Positions 43,203 through 52,028 of a DNA stretch of 64,000 bases are shown one piece after another (position 1 is the stretch's first letter; each line of letters begins with the position of its first letter). Where the stretch lies: the NCBI RefSeq assembly GCF_016863115.1, contig NZ_BOOG01000042.1, positions 1 through 64,000 of the forward strand, in the 5' to 3' direction. Source of the stretch: Sphaerimonospora thailandensis. Lineage in GTDB: Bacteria; Actinomycetota; Actinomycetes; Streptosporangiales; Streptosporangiaceae. The translations under genes and the position numbers were made by a program. The notes beneath the pieces are model-generated. The model searched no databases. It saw nothing but the letters and a program-made list of their open reading frames with translations, and had not been told where the DNA came from.

Positions 43203-44366
43203 TCACTTCTTGCCCGGAACGATGAAGCCTTCGGGCAGGACCTCCCACTTGCCGCCGACGGCCTTGACGAAGCGGCTGCCCTCGATCGGGTTGTGGGCGT
43301 CGCCGGGGCCGAAGACGTAGGGGGTGCCGACCATCGGGTAGGTGATGGGCTGCATCTCCTTGAACGCCTTGGTCACCGACTCGCGGGTGATGTCACCCTT
43401 GATCGTCTTGAGGACCTCGACGAACATGTCGGCGGCCATCACGCCGCCCTGGCTGAACGCCGTCTTCTGGATCTTGTTGGCGTCGATGATCTTCGCCCAG
43501 CGGTCGTTGCCGGGCAGGGTCTCGTCGGTGTAGGGCTGCCACTCGGTGCCGGCGTAGACCTTGATGTCGGCGGGGACGACCTCGGCGTTGGCGTCGGTGT
43601 AGCTGTTGGCGGCGACGATGAAGTCGACGTCCTGCATGCCCTGGGTCTTGGCCTGGGCGGTCCACGGGCCGACCACACCGTTGTAGAGCACGGCCTGGCA
43701 GCCGGCGCTCTTGGCCTGGACCAGGTACTGCGTGGGGTCGCCCTGGCCGACCGCGGTGTTCTTCAGCGCGAGTTGCTTGCCGGTGATGCCCTCCCACTCC
43801 TTGATCGCGCTGTCGATGCCGGCGCCGGCGCCGGGCAGCGTGACGAACATCATGCAGACCTTGTCATGCCCCAGCGTCTCGGATGCGTAGTAGAGCATCG
43901 CCGTGATCAGCTTGAACGGGCCCGGGTTGACCGGGGCGATGTTCGGACTGGTGAAACAGGCGGGGTCGACGCCGACGGCGGGGATGGAGACGATGTTGTT
44001 GTTGGTGTAGGTCGCGCGGTTGAGGCCGCAGTCGACCGCGCTGGAGGAGCCGACCAGCGCCACGACGTTCTCCGACTCGATGAGGTCGATGGCGGCCTCG
44101 GTGGCCCGCTGCGGGTTCATCGCGTCGTCCTTGCTGATGAACTCGATCTTGCGGCCGTTGATGCCGCCGGCCGCGTTGACCTCGTCGAAGACCGCCTTGA
44201 CCGCCTGGGGGACCTCGGGGGTCTGGAAGAGACCGGTCACGCCGTTGATCGCACCGACCTTGATCGGGCCGCTGGTGTCGCCGCCGTCGTCGGAGCAGGC
44301 GGTGGCGGCGAGGGCGAGAACCCCGGCGGCCGCGGTGGCCAGGAGGGAACGGTATGCGCGCTTCAT
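43203..44366 (-). CDS. livK: Liv-type ABC substrate-binding lipoprotein
   Basis: 387 residues. An N-terminal lipoprotein signal (MKRAYRSLLATAAAGVLALA, lipidated Cys in ATACSDD) precedes a periplasmic-binding fold type I domain: IKVGAINGVTGLF, VFDEVNAAGGINGRKIEFI, VVALVGSSSAVDC. Cys residues that may pair are in NRATY/DPACFTS and KVCMM. It captures the substrate outside the cell for the LivH/LivMG/LivF importer. The ligand specificity cannot be read from sequence. Confidence 0.92.
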   Translation of the reverse strand: MKRAYRSLLATAAAGVLALAATACSDDGGDTSGPIKVGAINGVTGLFQTPEVPQAVKAVFDEVNAAGGINGRKIEFISKDDAMNPQRATEAAIDLIESENVVALVGSSSAVDCGLNRATYTNNNIVSIPAVGVDPACFTSPNIAPVNPGPFKLITAMLYYASETLGHDKVCMMFVTLPGAGAGIDSAIKEWEGITGKQLALKNTAVGQGDPTQYLVQAKSAGCQAVLYNGVVGPWTAQAKTQGMQDVDFIVAANSYTDANAEVVPADIKVYAGTEWQPYTDETLPGNDRWAKIIDANKIQKTAFSQGGVMAADMFVEVLKTIKGDITRESVTKAFKEMQPITYPMVGTPYVFGPGDAHNPIEGSRFVKAVGGKWEVLPEGFIVPGKK

Positions 44367-44422
44367 GGGAGTTTCCTTTACTGGGGGGGAGGGAGGGGGC
44401 CGGACGGTGGTCCGGCGTGGAG

Positions 44423-46225
44423 TCAGGCTGTCGGTTCGGCTACGGGCTCGGCGCCGGTTTCTGCGCCGGTTTCTGTGCCGGGCACCTCGGCGGTGCCGAG
44501 GTAGGCGGCCATGACCGCCGGGTCTTCGAGGACGGCCTCGGTGGGGCCCGACGCGATGACGTGGCCGAAGTCGAGGACGGTCACCTGCGAGCACGCGGCC
44601 CGGACCAGTTCCATGTCGTGCTCCACGAGGAGGATCGACACGCCGAACCGTTCGGGCACCTGGGCGAGTCTCCTGCCGAGCAGGAGCGACTCGGCGGCCG
44701 ACTGACCGGCGGCGGGCTCGTCGAGCAGGGCGACCTTGGGCCGGGCGGCGATGGCGGCGGCCACGTCCAGCAGGCGGCGGGTGCCGACATCGACGATGGA
44801 GACCGGGACCTCGCCCGGCGGGCAGCCGAAGAAGTCCAGCAGTTCGTCGGCCTCCGCCTTGGCCAGCCGCCGGCCCGCGCCGATCGTCAGGTACTCGTAC
44901 TGGGTGAGCTCGGGGGCGATGACGGTGGTCTGGAAGGTGCGGCGCAGCCCGCGGCGCGCCCGGACACTGGGGGTCAGCTTGTCGATGGAGCGGCCGTCCA
45001 GCTCGACGGCGCCCTCGTAACCGGAGACGAAGCCGGTGACCGTGGCGATGAAGGTCGACTTGCCGGCGCCGTTGGGACCGATGAGCCCGACCACCGAGCC
45101 GGCGGGCACGGTCAGATCGACCGAGTCCAGGGCCACGACCCTGCCGAAGCGGACCGTCAGGTCCCGTACGGCCAGGCACGGCTCACCGGTCGCGGCCACC
45201 GGGGTCACCGCCGGGGTCACCGCCTGAGTGACTGCCGGGGCGGGGTCGGCGGGACCGGTCGCGTCCTTCACCTTGTCGAGCAGCCCTCGGGCGGCCCGCT
45301 CGCGCTTGCGGGCGCGGACCATGTCGGTCTGGCTGATTCCGCTGCGCAGGGCGAAGATCGCGAGCACGCCGAACAGCATGCCGCCGAGGTCCTGGGGCAG
45401 CTTCAGCTTGTCCATGATCGTCGCCATGATGGCGCCCATCACGCCGCCCATGATCGCGCCCTCGATGTTGTGCGGCCCGATCAGGATCGCCATCGCGAAC
45501 ATCGCGAGCGACTGGCCCATCGAGAAGTTGCTCGACACCACGAGCCCGAGCTGGCCGGCCAACAGGCCGCCGCCGATGCCCGCGATGAAGGCGCTGATCG
45601 CGAAGGCGGCGAGCTTGCTGCGGGCCACCGAGATGCCGTGCGCGGCGGCGGCCCGCTCCGAGTGGCGCAGCTCCAGCCAGGACATGCCCAGCCGGGTCCG
45701 GTTGAGGAGGGCCAGGCCGATCGCCAGGACGGTGAAGACGATGACCGCGAGGATGAAGTACCGCCCGTTGGTGGCGAACATCGACGGCCGCACCACGGTC
45801 TTCAGCTCGGAGGTGCCGGGGAACTGGTTGACGTTGAGCACCAGGTCGGCCGAGACGGCGAATCCGAAGGTGATGACGGCGAGGTTGACGCCGCGGATGC
45901 GCAGGGCGGGCAGGCCGATGGCCACCCCGACCGGGACGGCCGCCAGACCGCCGAGCAGCAGCCACAGCAGGAAGCCGCCGGGCGCGTCGGACAGGTTGAG
46001 CCGCATCACGACCCACGCGCCGATGGCCGCGAAGGACCACTGGCACAGCGACATCACACCGGCCCGGCCGACGATGACGCCGTAGCTCTGCATGATCACG
46101 CCGCTGACCACGGCGGTGATCGCAAGGTAGATCCAATAGGACGACAGCAGCGCCGGGACGGCGACGCAGGCCGCCACGGCGAGGCCGAGGCCGATCGCCG
46201 TCGAACGCACGTTGATCGCGCTCAT
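44423..46225 (-). CDS. livMG: Fused ABC permease (LivM) and ATPase (LivG)
   Basis: 600 residues. About 300 residues of LivM-like permease (GVIVGRAGVMSLCQWSFAAIGAW, GLPALRIRGVNLAVITFGFA) are joined by an Ala/Pro/Thr linker to a LivG-like ATPase from about residue 349. Walker A is GPNGAGKST and Walker B is KVALLDEPAAGQ. The signature motif is degenerate (VDVGTRRLLDVAAA in place of LSGGQ). The C-terminus repeats TETGAETGAEP. Its start overlaps the livF stop by four bases. Such M-G fusions are known in actinobacteria. Confidence 0.9.
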   Translation of the reverse strand: MSAINVRSTAIGLGLAVAACVAVPALLSSYWIYLAITAVVSGVIMQSYGVIVGRAGVMSLCQWSFAAIGAWVVMRLNLSDAPGGFLLWLLLGGLAAVPVGVAIGLPALRIRGVNLAVITFGFAVSADLVLNVNQFPGTSELKTVVRPSMFATNGRYFILAVIVFTVLAIGLALLNRTRLGMSWLELRHSERAAAAHGISVARSKLAAFAISAFIAGIGGGLLAGQLGLVVSSNFSMGQSLAMFAMAILIGPHNIEGAIMGGVMGAIMATIMDKLKLPQDLGGMLFGVLAIFALRSGISQTDMVRARKRERAARGLLDKVKDATGPADPAPAVTQAVTPAVTPVAATGEPCLAVRDLTVRFGRVVALDSVDLTVPAGSVVGLIGPNGAGKSTFIATVTGFVSGYEGAVELDGRSIDKLTPSVRARRGLRRTFQTTVIAPELTQYEYLTIGAGRRLAKAEADELLDFFGCPPGEVPVSIVDVGTRRLLDVAAAIAARPKVALLDEPAAGQSAAESLLLGRRLAQVPERFGVSILLVEHDMELVRAACSQVTVLDFGHVIASGPTEAVLEDPAVMAAYLGTAEVPGTETGAETGAEPVAEPTA

Positions 46226-46944
46226 CGTGTCTCGCTCTCCGTCGGTGCCTGGCCGAAATAGGCCTCGTGCAGCAGTGCGCTGTCGCCGCGCAGCTGGGAG
46301 CAGGGGCCGTCGAACACGACGCGTCCCTTCCGCAGGACGTACGCGTTCGCACCCACATCGAGCGCGAGGTGCGCGAACTGCTCGATGAGCAGCACCGCGA
46401 TTCCCAGCCCGACGAGGTCGACGACCGCCCGCATCAGGCGCTGCACCACCACCGGCGCCAGGCCCAGGGACATCTCGTCGATGAGCACGACCTTGGGGTC
46501 GGCGACCAGCGCCCGGCCCACGACGAGCATCTGCTGCTCGCCGCCGGACAGATGCCCGGCCTGGAGGCCGCGGCGCTTGTCCAACTCGGGGAAGAGCCGG
46601 AAGACCGTCGCGGGGTCACCCTTGCCCGCCTGTGCGACCAGCAGGTTCTGCTCGACGGTGAGGGTACGGAACGTCGTACGGGCCTGCTCCACGTAGCCCA
46701 GGCCGGCCAGGGCACGCTTGTAGGTCGGCAGCCGCTCGATGGCCTGTCCACCCAGGCTGACCGTGCCTTTGGTCACCGGCGCCAGACCGGCGATGCCGTC
46801 CATCAGCGTGGTCTTGCCCGCGCCGTTGGCGCCGAGGACGACGGTGACCGCACCGGGGGTGACGTCGAGTGACACGTCGTGGACGACCTCGACCTCTCCC
46901 CGGTTGATGTGGACCCCCGTCAGGCTGAGGATCGGGTCTGACAT
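46222..46944 (-). CDS. livF: Liv-type ABC ATPase, LivF-like
   Basis: 240 residues. Walker A GANGAGKTT, signature LSGGEQQML, Walker B KVVLIDEMSLGLAP and QFAHLALDVG after the switch region identify LivF. Pairs with the ATPase half of the LivMG fusion. ATG 46944 overlaps the stop of a 23-residue upstream reading frame (TGATG), so translation may be coupled to it; GTG 46947 is an alternative start. Confidence 0.92.
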   Translation of the reverse strand: MSDPILSLTGVHINRGEVEVVHDVSLDVTPGAVTVVLGANGAGKTTLMDGIAGLAPVTKGTVSLGGQAIERLPTYKRALAGLGYVEQARTTFRTLTVEQNLLVAQAGKGDPATVFRLFPELDKRRGLQAGHLSGGEQQMLVVGRALVADPKVVLIDEMSLGLAPVVVQRLMRAVVDLVGLGIAVLLIEQFAHLALDVGANAYVLRKGRVVFDGPCSQLRGDSALLHEAYFGQAPTESETR

Positions 46945-47015
46945 CACGCGTCCCGCAAGAAGTCGTCGGCGCTGTCGCGTTCGATCATTTTCTGCGCCTC
47001 CGGATGCAGGGGCAT
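46944..47015 (-). CDS. 23-residue leader ORF coupled to livF
   Basis: An ATG at 47015 stands 6 bases after a perfect GGAGG. The frame encodes a 23-residue peptide that begins MPLHPEAQKM and ends ADDFLRDA; its TGA overlaps the livF ATG by one base (TGATG). The sequence resembles the first residues of HSL-type alpha/beta hydrolases (for example MPLDPQA...), so it may be the truncated stump of a deleted esterase that now provides ribosome loading for livF. Alternatively it is a genuine small peptide. Confidence 0.6.
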   Translation of the reverse strand: MPLHPEAQKMIERDSADDFLRDA

Positions 47016-47055
47016 CGGTAACCTCCGGTTGCCGGCGTGCCCTTCAGGCACTCGC

Positions 47056-47071
47056 AAATCGTATCTGATTC
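47056..47071. promoter_or_regulatory. GntR operator, site A (livF / amidohydrolase divergent promoter)
   Basis: AAATCGTATCTGATTC agrees with the proposed 16-bp operator AAATCGTATACGATTT at 13 positions. It lies in the divergent gap between the liv operon (leader ORF start 47015) and the amidohydrolase gene, and could control both. Confidence 0.6.
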
Positions 47072-47109
47072 CATGTACGTTATGCGTGTCCAAACGTGGA
47101 TGTCCAGAG

Positions 47110-48633
47110 GTGAAGAGGTTGAGGTTGCGCAACGAAACCAGGGACGACTCCCGCAGGCACCGTGACACCCCCGCGCCGGGAGACGACACCCCCGCCCCGG
47201 GAGACGCCGGCCACTCCCCGGCGGACATCGTGCTGACCGGGGGGCGGGTCCACACCATGGACGCCGCCGGCAGCGTCGCCGAGGCGATCGCGATCCGGGC
47301 GGGCCGCATCGCCCGCGTCGGCACGGCCGAAGAGGTCACGCCGCTGATCGACCGGCGGACCCGGGTCGTCCAGCTGCGCGGCGGAGCGGTGCTACCCGGC
47401 ATCAACGACTCCCACCTGCACGGCGTGTGGCTCGGCACGATGTGGCCGAACCTGCTCATGGACCAGTTGGCGGGAGGCGGCGACCACCTCGGGGACCACC
47501 ACGGGGACCACCACGGCGGACCGCCCCCGGCGCGTCTGGAGACGAGCGCCGACCGGCGGCGGGCGATCCTGCGCACCGCGGAGCTGCTGGCCTCGCTGGG
47601 GATCACCAGCTACACCGAGCCGGGCCTCGGCCCCGGCGAGGACGCCGGACCGAGCGGGTGCTTCGGCTCGGCCGCGCTCCGCGACTACGCCGACCTCGCG
47701 GCCGAGGGCCTGCTCACCTCGCGCGTCACCGCGCTCATGCTGTTCGGCGAACTCGACGGTCCGAGCTCGCTCGCGGGCCTGCTGGAGGGACTGCGTACGT
47801 TCATCCCGCCCGCCGACGTGCCCGGCCGCTTCCGCGTCGCCGGCGTGAAGATCTTCGCCGACGGCATCCCGCCGATGGGCACCGCCTGGACCGACGAGCC
47901 GTATGGCGACGGCACGTACGGCGGCCTGCTCATCGAAGGCGACACGGCTGAGCGGCGCGAGGCCGACCTCATCGCGATGGTCGACGCGGCGCACGCCGCC
48001 GGCCACCAGATCGGTGTGCACGCGACGGGCAGCCGGACGACGCGCACGGTCACCGACGCGCTGGCCACAGCTCTCCACAGAAACGGACAAATAACCAGTA
48101 AACACCCCGCACGACATTACGTCATCCACGGCGACCTGCTGCATCCGAGCACCCTGGCGGCGATGGCCGCGGCCGGGATCGGCCTGAACACCCAGGCCGG
48201 GATCCCGGTGGCGACGCAGGACATGCTGACCGCCGTCCTCGGCCAGGACGTACTCCCCCACGCCTGGCCGCTGCGCGACGCGCTGGCCGCCGGGGTCCCG
48301 CTCTGCCTGAGCTCGGACGCGCCCGTGCTCACCCCGGACTGGCGGGCCGGGGTCGCGGCGGCGGTGACCCGGCGGGGTCTGGACGGCCGGGTGCGCGGCG
48401 AGGCGCAGCGGCTGACGGTGACGCAGGCCCTGCGGGCGTACACGATCACGCCGGCCTGGCAGGACGGCGACGAGGCGTGGAAGGGGTCGCTGGAGCCGGG
48501 CAAGGTCGCGGACCTGTGTGTGCTGGAGGCCGACCCACTGGAGACGGAGCCGTCGGCGCTCCCCGAGGTCCCGGTGCGGCTGACCATGATGGACGGCCAG
48601 ATCGTCTACGAGAACCAGACAAATCTTATATGA
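47110..48633 (+). CDS. Amidohydrolase (YtcJ-like, Amidohydro_3)
   Basis: About 507 residues. Metal-ligand motif DSHLHGVWL, then IHGD as a later ligand and CLSSDAPVLTPDWRAGV as the Asp motif define the amidohydrolase superfamily; SLEPGKVADLCVLEADPL is the small beta domain. YtcJ-like enzymes hydrolyse N-acyl or cyclic compounds. A His/Gly/Asp-rich insert (GDHLGDHHGDHHGGPPP) lies between the first metal motif and the barrel. GTG 47110 is used although TTG codons at 47119 and 47125 are possible. Operator site A lies 39 bases upstream. Confidence 0.85.
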   Translation: MKRLRLRNETRDDSRRHRDTPAPGDDTPAPGDAGHSPADIVLTGGRVHTMDAAGSVAEAIAIRAGRIARVGTAEEVTPLIDRRTRVVQLRGGAVLPGINDSHLHGVWLGTMWPNLLMDQLAGGGDHLGDHHGDHHGGPPPARLETSADRRRAILRTAELLASLGITSYTEPGLGPGEDAGPSGCFGSAALRDYADLAAEGLLTSRVTALMLFGELDGPSSLAGLLEGLRTFIPPADVPGRFRVAGVKIFADGIPPMGTAWTDEPYGDGTYGGLLIEGDTAERREADLIAMVDAAHAAGHQIGVHATGSRTTRTVTDALATALHRNGQITSKHPARHYVIHGDLLHPSTLAAMAAAGIGLNTQAGIPVATQDMLTAVLGQDVLPHAWPLRDALAAGVPLCLSSDAPVLTPDWRAGVAAAVTRRGLDGRVRGEAQRLTVTQALRAYTITPAWQDGDEAWKGSLEPGKVADLCVLEADPLETEPSALPEVPVRLTMMDGQIVYENQTNLI

Positions 48634-48651
48634 TGTCCTATGCGCTATAAT
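48621..48651 (+). promoter_or_regulatory. GntR operator site B with overlapping -10 box
   Basis: AAATCTTATATGATGT (48621-48636) matches the operator at 13 of 16 positions. A perfect TATAAT follows at 48646-48651, inside the first codons of the next gene. The arrangement suggests a promoter whose -35 region is covered by the repressor. Transcripts from it would begin within the annotated coding region, so the next gene may mainly be read from upstream. Confidence 0.5.
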
Positions 48652-49746
48652 GATCAGACGTCGGACCCCGAGGCGGTCGCGGGGGCCCTACGCGAACGGA
48701 TCGTCACGGTCAGGGGTGACATCGCACCGGACCTGCTCGGGGCGGTGCTTCCGCACGAGCATCTCCTCAGCGACTTCACGCCGCCCGGCGAAACCCCCGG
48801 GGATCGGTCCGCGAGCGGTCTCCGCATCTACCGCGCACCGCTCACGATGGAGCTGCTCGGCGAGGTCGCCATGGGCGCTCCCAACAGGGACGACCGGCTG
48901 CTCGGTGACGGGGAACTCGCCGCGGACGAGGCCGCCTCGTTCAAACACGCCGGAGGCGGCACGCTGGTGGACGTCACGTCCATCGGGCTCGGCCGCGATC
49001 CGGCCGGTCTGCGCCGGATCGCCGAGACGACCGGCCTCAACGTCGTCATGGGCTCGGGGTGGTACCACCCGGCGTGGGCCGGAGGACTCGCCGGCCGCGA
49101 CGTCGGCAGCCTCACCGAAGAGATCGTCCGGGACCTCACCGAGGGGGTGGACGGGGTGCGCGCGGGCATCATCGGCGAGATCGCGCCGCTCGATCCGCGA
49201 GAGCCCGCCGAGCGCGCGATCCTCGTCGCGGCGGCACGGGCGTCGGCGGCCACGGGCGCCCCGATCTGTCTTGACCGCTGCGCGGACCCCGTCACACAGC
49301 GGCTGGCGCTCGATCTGCTGGCCGAGGAGGGCGCCGACCTCACCCGCGTCGCCGTCGGGCACTGCGACGCGCTCTCCCCGCGTCCCGACGAGCTCGAACC
49401 GCTCCTCGATCGCGGCGTGTTCGTACAGTTCGACCGGCTCGGCCGGCTGCCCTCGGTGCGCAGCGTGTCCGACGACCAGGACGTGGCCGCGGCCGTAATC
49501 GAGCTCGCCCGCCGGGGCCACGCCGAGCGGATCCTCCTGTCGCACGACGTCTCCGCCAAGTCACAGCTGCTCGCCTACGGCGGCGGCGGCTATGGCTTCG
49601 TCCTTCAGCAGTTCGTGCCGTACCTGAAGATGCTCGGCGCGGACGACGCCCTCCTCGAGACCATCACCGTGCGGAACCCGAAACGGCTCCTCACCACCGC
49701 CACCCCCGGCCGGAAGCCGTACCCGACTCCGAAGGCAGACTCGTGA
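48640..49746 (+). CDS. Phosphotriesterase-family protein (first of two, lacks a metal-ligand His)
   Basis: 368 residues of the PTE/lactonase-like amidohydrolase barrel. H39-E-H41 is the first metal motif, GEIAP supplies the bridging Glu, VGHCD the third His and LSHDVS the Asp. The His expected on strand 5 is replaced: the aligned segment reads APICLDRCADP where the next gene has APITFHVGG. The binuclear centre may be altered. It starts 6 bases after the amidohydrolase stop without a Shine-Dalgarno. The stop overlaps the second PTE gene (GTGA). Confidence 0.85.
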   Translation: MRYNDQTSDPEAVAGALRERIVTVRGDIAPDLLGAVLPHEHLLSDFTPPGETPGDRSASGLRIYRAPLTMELLGEVAMGAPNRDDRLLGDGELAADEAASFKHAGGGTLVDVTSIGLGRDPAGLRRIAETTGLNVVMGSGWYHPAWAGGLAGRDVGSLTEEIVRDLTEGVDGVRAGIIGEIAPLDPREPAERAILVAAARASAATGAPICLDRCADPVTQRLALDLLAEEGADLTRVAVGHCDALSPRPDELEPLLDRGVFVQFDRLGRLPSVRSVSDDQDVAAAVIELARRGHAERILLSHDVSAKSQLLAYGGGGYGFVLQQFVPYLKMLGADDALLETITVRNPKRLLTTATPGRKPYPTPKADS

Positions 49747-50813
49747 GCCGCTATCCCTTCGAGATTCCGAACATCGCCGGCAGGGCTCTCACCGTCGCGG
49801 GCCCCGTGGACCCCTCGACGCTCGGGGAGACGCTCATGCACGAGCACGTCTTCGTCGACCTGAGGCGACCGCCGCGGTTTCACCGGCCGGGCGAGGACTC
49901 CCCCGCCGCCGCCGAGCCGCTTACGCTCGCCAACCTCGCACGGGTACGCCACGGGAGCCCGAACGCCGACAACGACGTGATGGGCGACTTCGACGAGATG
50001 CTGTCGGAGGTGCTCGCCTTCGCCCACGCCGGAGGGCGCACGATGGTCGAGGTCTCCCCCATCGGCCTGGGCAGAGATCCCGAGGCGCTCCTGCGGCTTT
50101 CCCTCGCGAGCGGGCTCAACATCGTCATGGGCGGAGGCTGGTACACCGCGGCCTTCCACCCGGCCGACATGGACGAGCGCGGCGTCGACGAGCTGGCCGA
50201 CGTCATCGTGCGGGACATCGCGGTCGGGGCCGAGGGAACCGGCATTCGCTCGGGCGTCATCGGGGAGGTCGGCGCGGAGTCGGCGCCGCTGACCGACAAC
50301 GAGCTCAAGAGCGTACGCGCGAGCGGCCGCGCGAGCAGGATCACCGGCGCTCCGATCACCTTCCATGTCGGCGGCGTCGGCGAGGAGAAGTTCCGGGTCC
50401 TCGACATCCTCGAGGAGGAGGGCGTCTCCCCGTCGAACGTCGTCTTCGGGCATGCCACGGACGTCCTGATGGACCCGTCGTTCGCCGATCGTCTCCTCTC
50501 GCGCGGGGTCTTCGTGGAGTTCGACTTCCTGGCCTCACCCGGCAGCCCGTGGGGCCACCTCTTCCTCATGAGCGATCACAAGGTCGTCCGCGGCATCGCG
50601 GAACTGGTCGAACGGGGTTACGCCCGCCAGATCGTGCTGGGCCACGACGTGTGCCAGAAGATCCAGCTCAAGAGGTACGGCGGCAAGGGATACGACTACA
50701 TCCCGCATCACTTCCTGCCCGCCCTGCGCCGACTCGGTGTGAGCGAGGAGGCCATCCACATGATCATGGTCGAGAACCCGGCCCGCGCGCTCGCCTTCGC
50801 CCAGCCACAGTAA
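49743..50813 (+). CDS. Phosphotriesterase-family protein (second of two, complete metal site)
   Basis: 356 residues. The full set of metal ligands is present: MHEHVF, GEVGAES (Glu in place of carboxylated Lys), ITFHVGG, FGHATD and LGHDVCQ. The Glu variant is common in lactonase-type members. It probably hydrolyses a lactone or phosphoester in the catabolic route. GTG 49743 overlaps the first PTE stop. Confidence 0.9.
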   Translation: MSRYPFEIPNIAGRALTVAGPVDPSTLGETLMHEHVFVDLRRPPRFHRPGEDSPAAAEPLTLANLARVRHGSPNADNDVMGDFDEMLSEVLAFAHAGGRTMVEVSPIGLGRDPEALLRLSLASGLNIVMGGGWYTAAFHPADMDERGVDELADVIVRDIAVGAEGTGIRSGVIGEVGAESAPLTDNELKSVRASGRASRITGAPITFHVGGVGEEKFRVLDILEEEGVSPSNVVFGHATDVLMDPSFADRLLSRGVFVEFDFLASPGSPWGHLFLMSDHKVVRGIAELVERGYARQIVLGHDVCQKIQLKRYGGKGYDYIPHHFLPALRRLGVSEEAIHMIMVENPARALAFAQPQ

Positions 50814-50865
50814 TGCCGACGCGGTGATCAGGACCGCGTGACCACCAGTTCAATGAGGGAAAACC

Positions 50866-51888
50866 ATGACAGCCACCCCGGACTCCATCAATGAGACCCC
50901 CGTCAACGAGACCCCCGTCAACGCGGTCCCCTTCGACCCGGCGCTGAACGAGGTGCTGGAGCGAATGCCCCGGACGGCCGGGCCCGCGCCGTCCCTGGAG
51001 AGCATCCCGGCGATGCGCGAGGCCGGCCGGGCCATGTTCATGCCGTCGGTCGCCGAAGTCATCGGCACACGGGAGATCGACGCCGAGGAGCGCACGATTC
51101 CCGGGCCGGACGGCGCCCCCGATCTTGAGATCACCGTGCTGCGTCCCCGCGGACTGAGCGCTCCCGTCCCGGGGCTCTACAACATCCACGGCGGCGGCAT
51201 GATCAGCGGTCACCGCTATATGGACACCGCGCGCCTCGCCGACCTCGTCGCGGAGCTCGGCGTGGTCGCCGTCAACGTCGAGTACCGCCTCGCCCCCGAG
51301 AACCCCGATCCGGCCCCGGTGGAGGACTGCTACGCCGGTCTGACGTGGATGTCGCGGAACGCCGCCGAGCTCGGCGTCGACCCCGGGCGCATCGTCGTCA
51401 TGGGCGGCAGCGCGGGGGGCGGTCTGTCGGCCGGGGTGGCCCTGCTGGCCCGCGACCGCAAGGGGCCGCACCTGGCCGGGCAACTGCTGCTGTGCCCGAT
51501 GCTCGACGACACCAACACGACCGTCTCAAGTCACCAGTACGACGGCATCGGCACCTGGCCGCGCGCGATGAACCTGCTGGGGTGGCGCGCACTGCTCGGC
51601 GAGCAGGCCGGGGACCCGGCGGCCGACGTGTCGATCTATGCGGCGCCCGCGCGGGCGACTGACCTGTCCGGGCTGCCGCCCGCGTTCATCGAGGCGGGCA
51701 GCGCCGAGATGTTCCGCGACGAGGACGTGGCGTACGCGACCCGGATCTGGGCGGCGGGCGGACAGGCCGAGCTGCACATCTGGAGCGGAGGTTTCCACGG
51801 CTTCGACGTCTTCGCCCCCGATCACGAGCTGACCCGGGCCGCCCTCGCCGCCCGCCTGTCGTGGCTGCGCCGTACCCTCCAAGCCTGA
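50866..51888 (+). CDS. HSL-family alpha/beta hydrolase (esterase, first of two)
   Basis: 340 residues of the hormone-sensitive-lipase-like esterase family. Oxyanion-hole motif YNIHGGGMISG, nucleophile GGSAGGGLS, acid in AGSAEMFRDEDVAYA and His in SGGFHGFDVF. The N-terminus contains ETPVN twice, from a 15-bp tandem repeat at 50893-50922. It is the last gene of the plus-strand amidohydrolase-PTE-PTE-esterase run. Paralogue at 52029-53015. Confidence 0.9.
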   Translation: MTATPDSINETPVNETPVNAVPFDPALNEVLERMPRTAGPAPSLESIPAMREAGRAMFMPSVAEVIGTREIDAEERTIPGPDGAPDLEITVLRPRGLSAPVPGLYNIHGGGMISGHRYMDTARLADLVAELGVVAVNVEYRLAPENPDPAPVEDCYAGLTWMSRNAAELGVDPGRIVVMGGSAGGGLSAGVALLARDRKGPHLAGQLLLCPMLDDTNTTVSSHQYDGIGTWPRAMNLLGWRALLGEQAGDPAADVSIYAAPARATDLSGLPPAFIEAGSAEMFRDEDVAYATRIWAAGGQAELHIWSGGFHGFDVFAPDHELTRAALAARLSWLRRTLQA

Positions 51889-51907
51889 CCCCCGCCAAGG
51901 CCCCCCG

Positions 51908-52004
51908 CGTGATCTTGAAGAAACTCGCACACTGCGTGGCTGAGCAGGGCGAACACCATTCGTGATCTTACAGTGCGAGATCACGAATGGTGTGCAAGAT
52001 CACG
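51908..52004. repeat. Nested palindromic intergenic element
   Basis: Between the convergent esterase genes lies a perfect 16-bp inverted repeat (51953-51968 with 51978-51993, nine-base loop). It is flanked by a further 10-bp inverted pair CGTGATCTTG (51908-51917) and CAAGATCACG (51995-52004). CTCGCAC/CAGTGCGAG forms another complementary pair. It may work as a bidirectional terminator, but the nested arrangement of the GTGATCTTG-type words looks like a dispersed REP-like element. Confidence 0.65.
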
Positions 52005-52028
52005 GCGGGGGATGGAGGGGTGGGTGGA

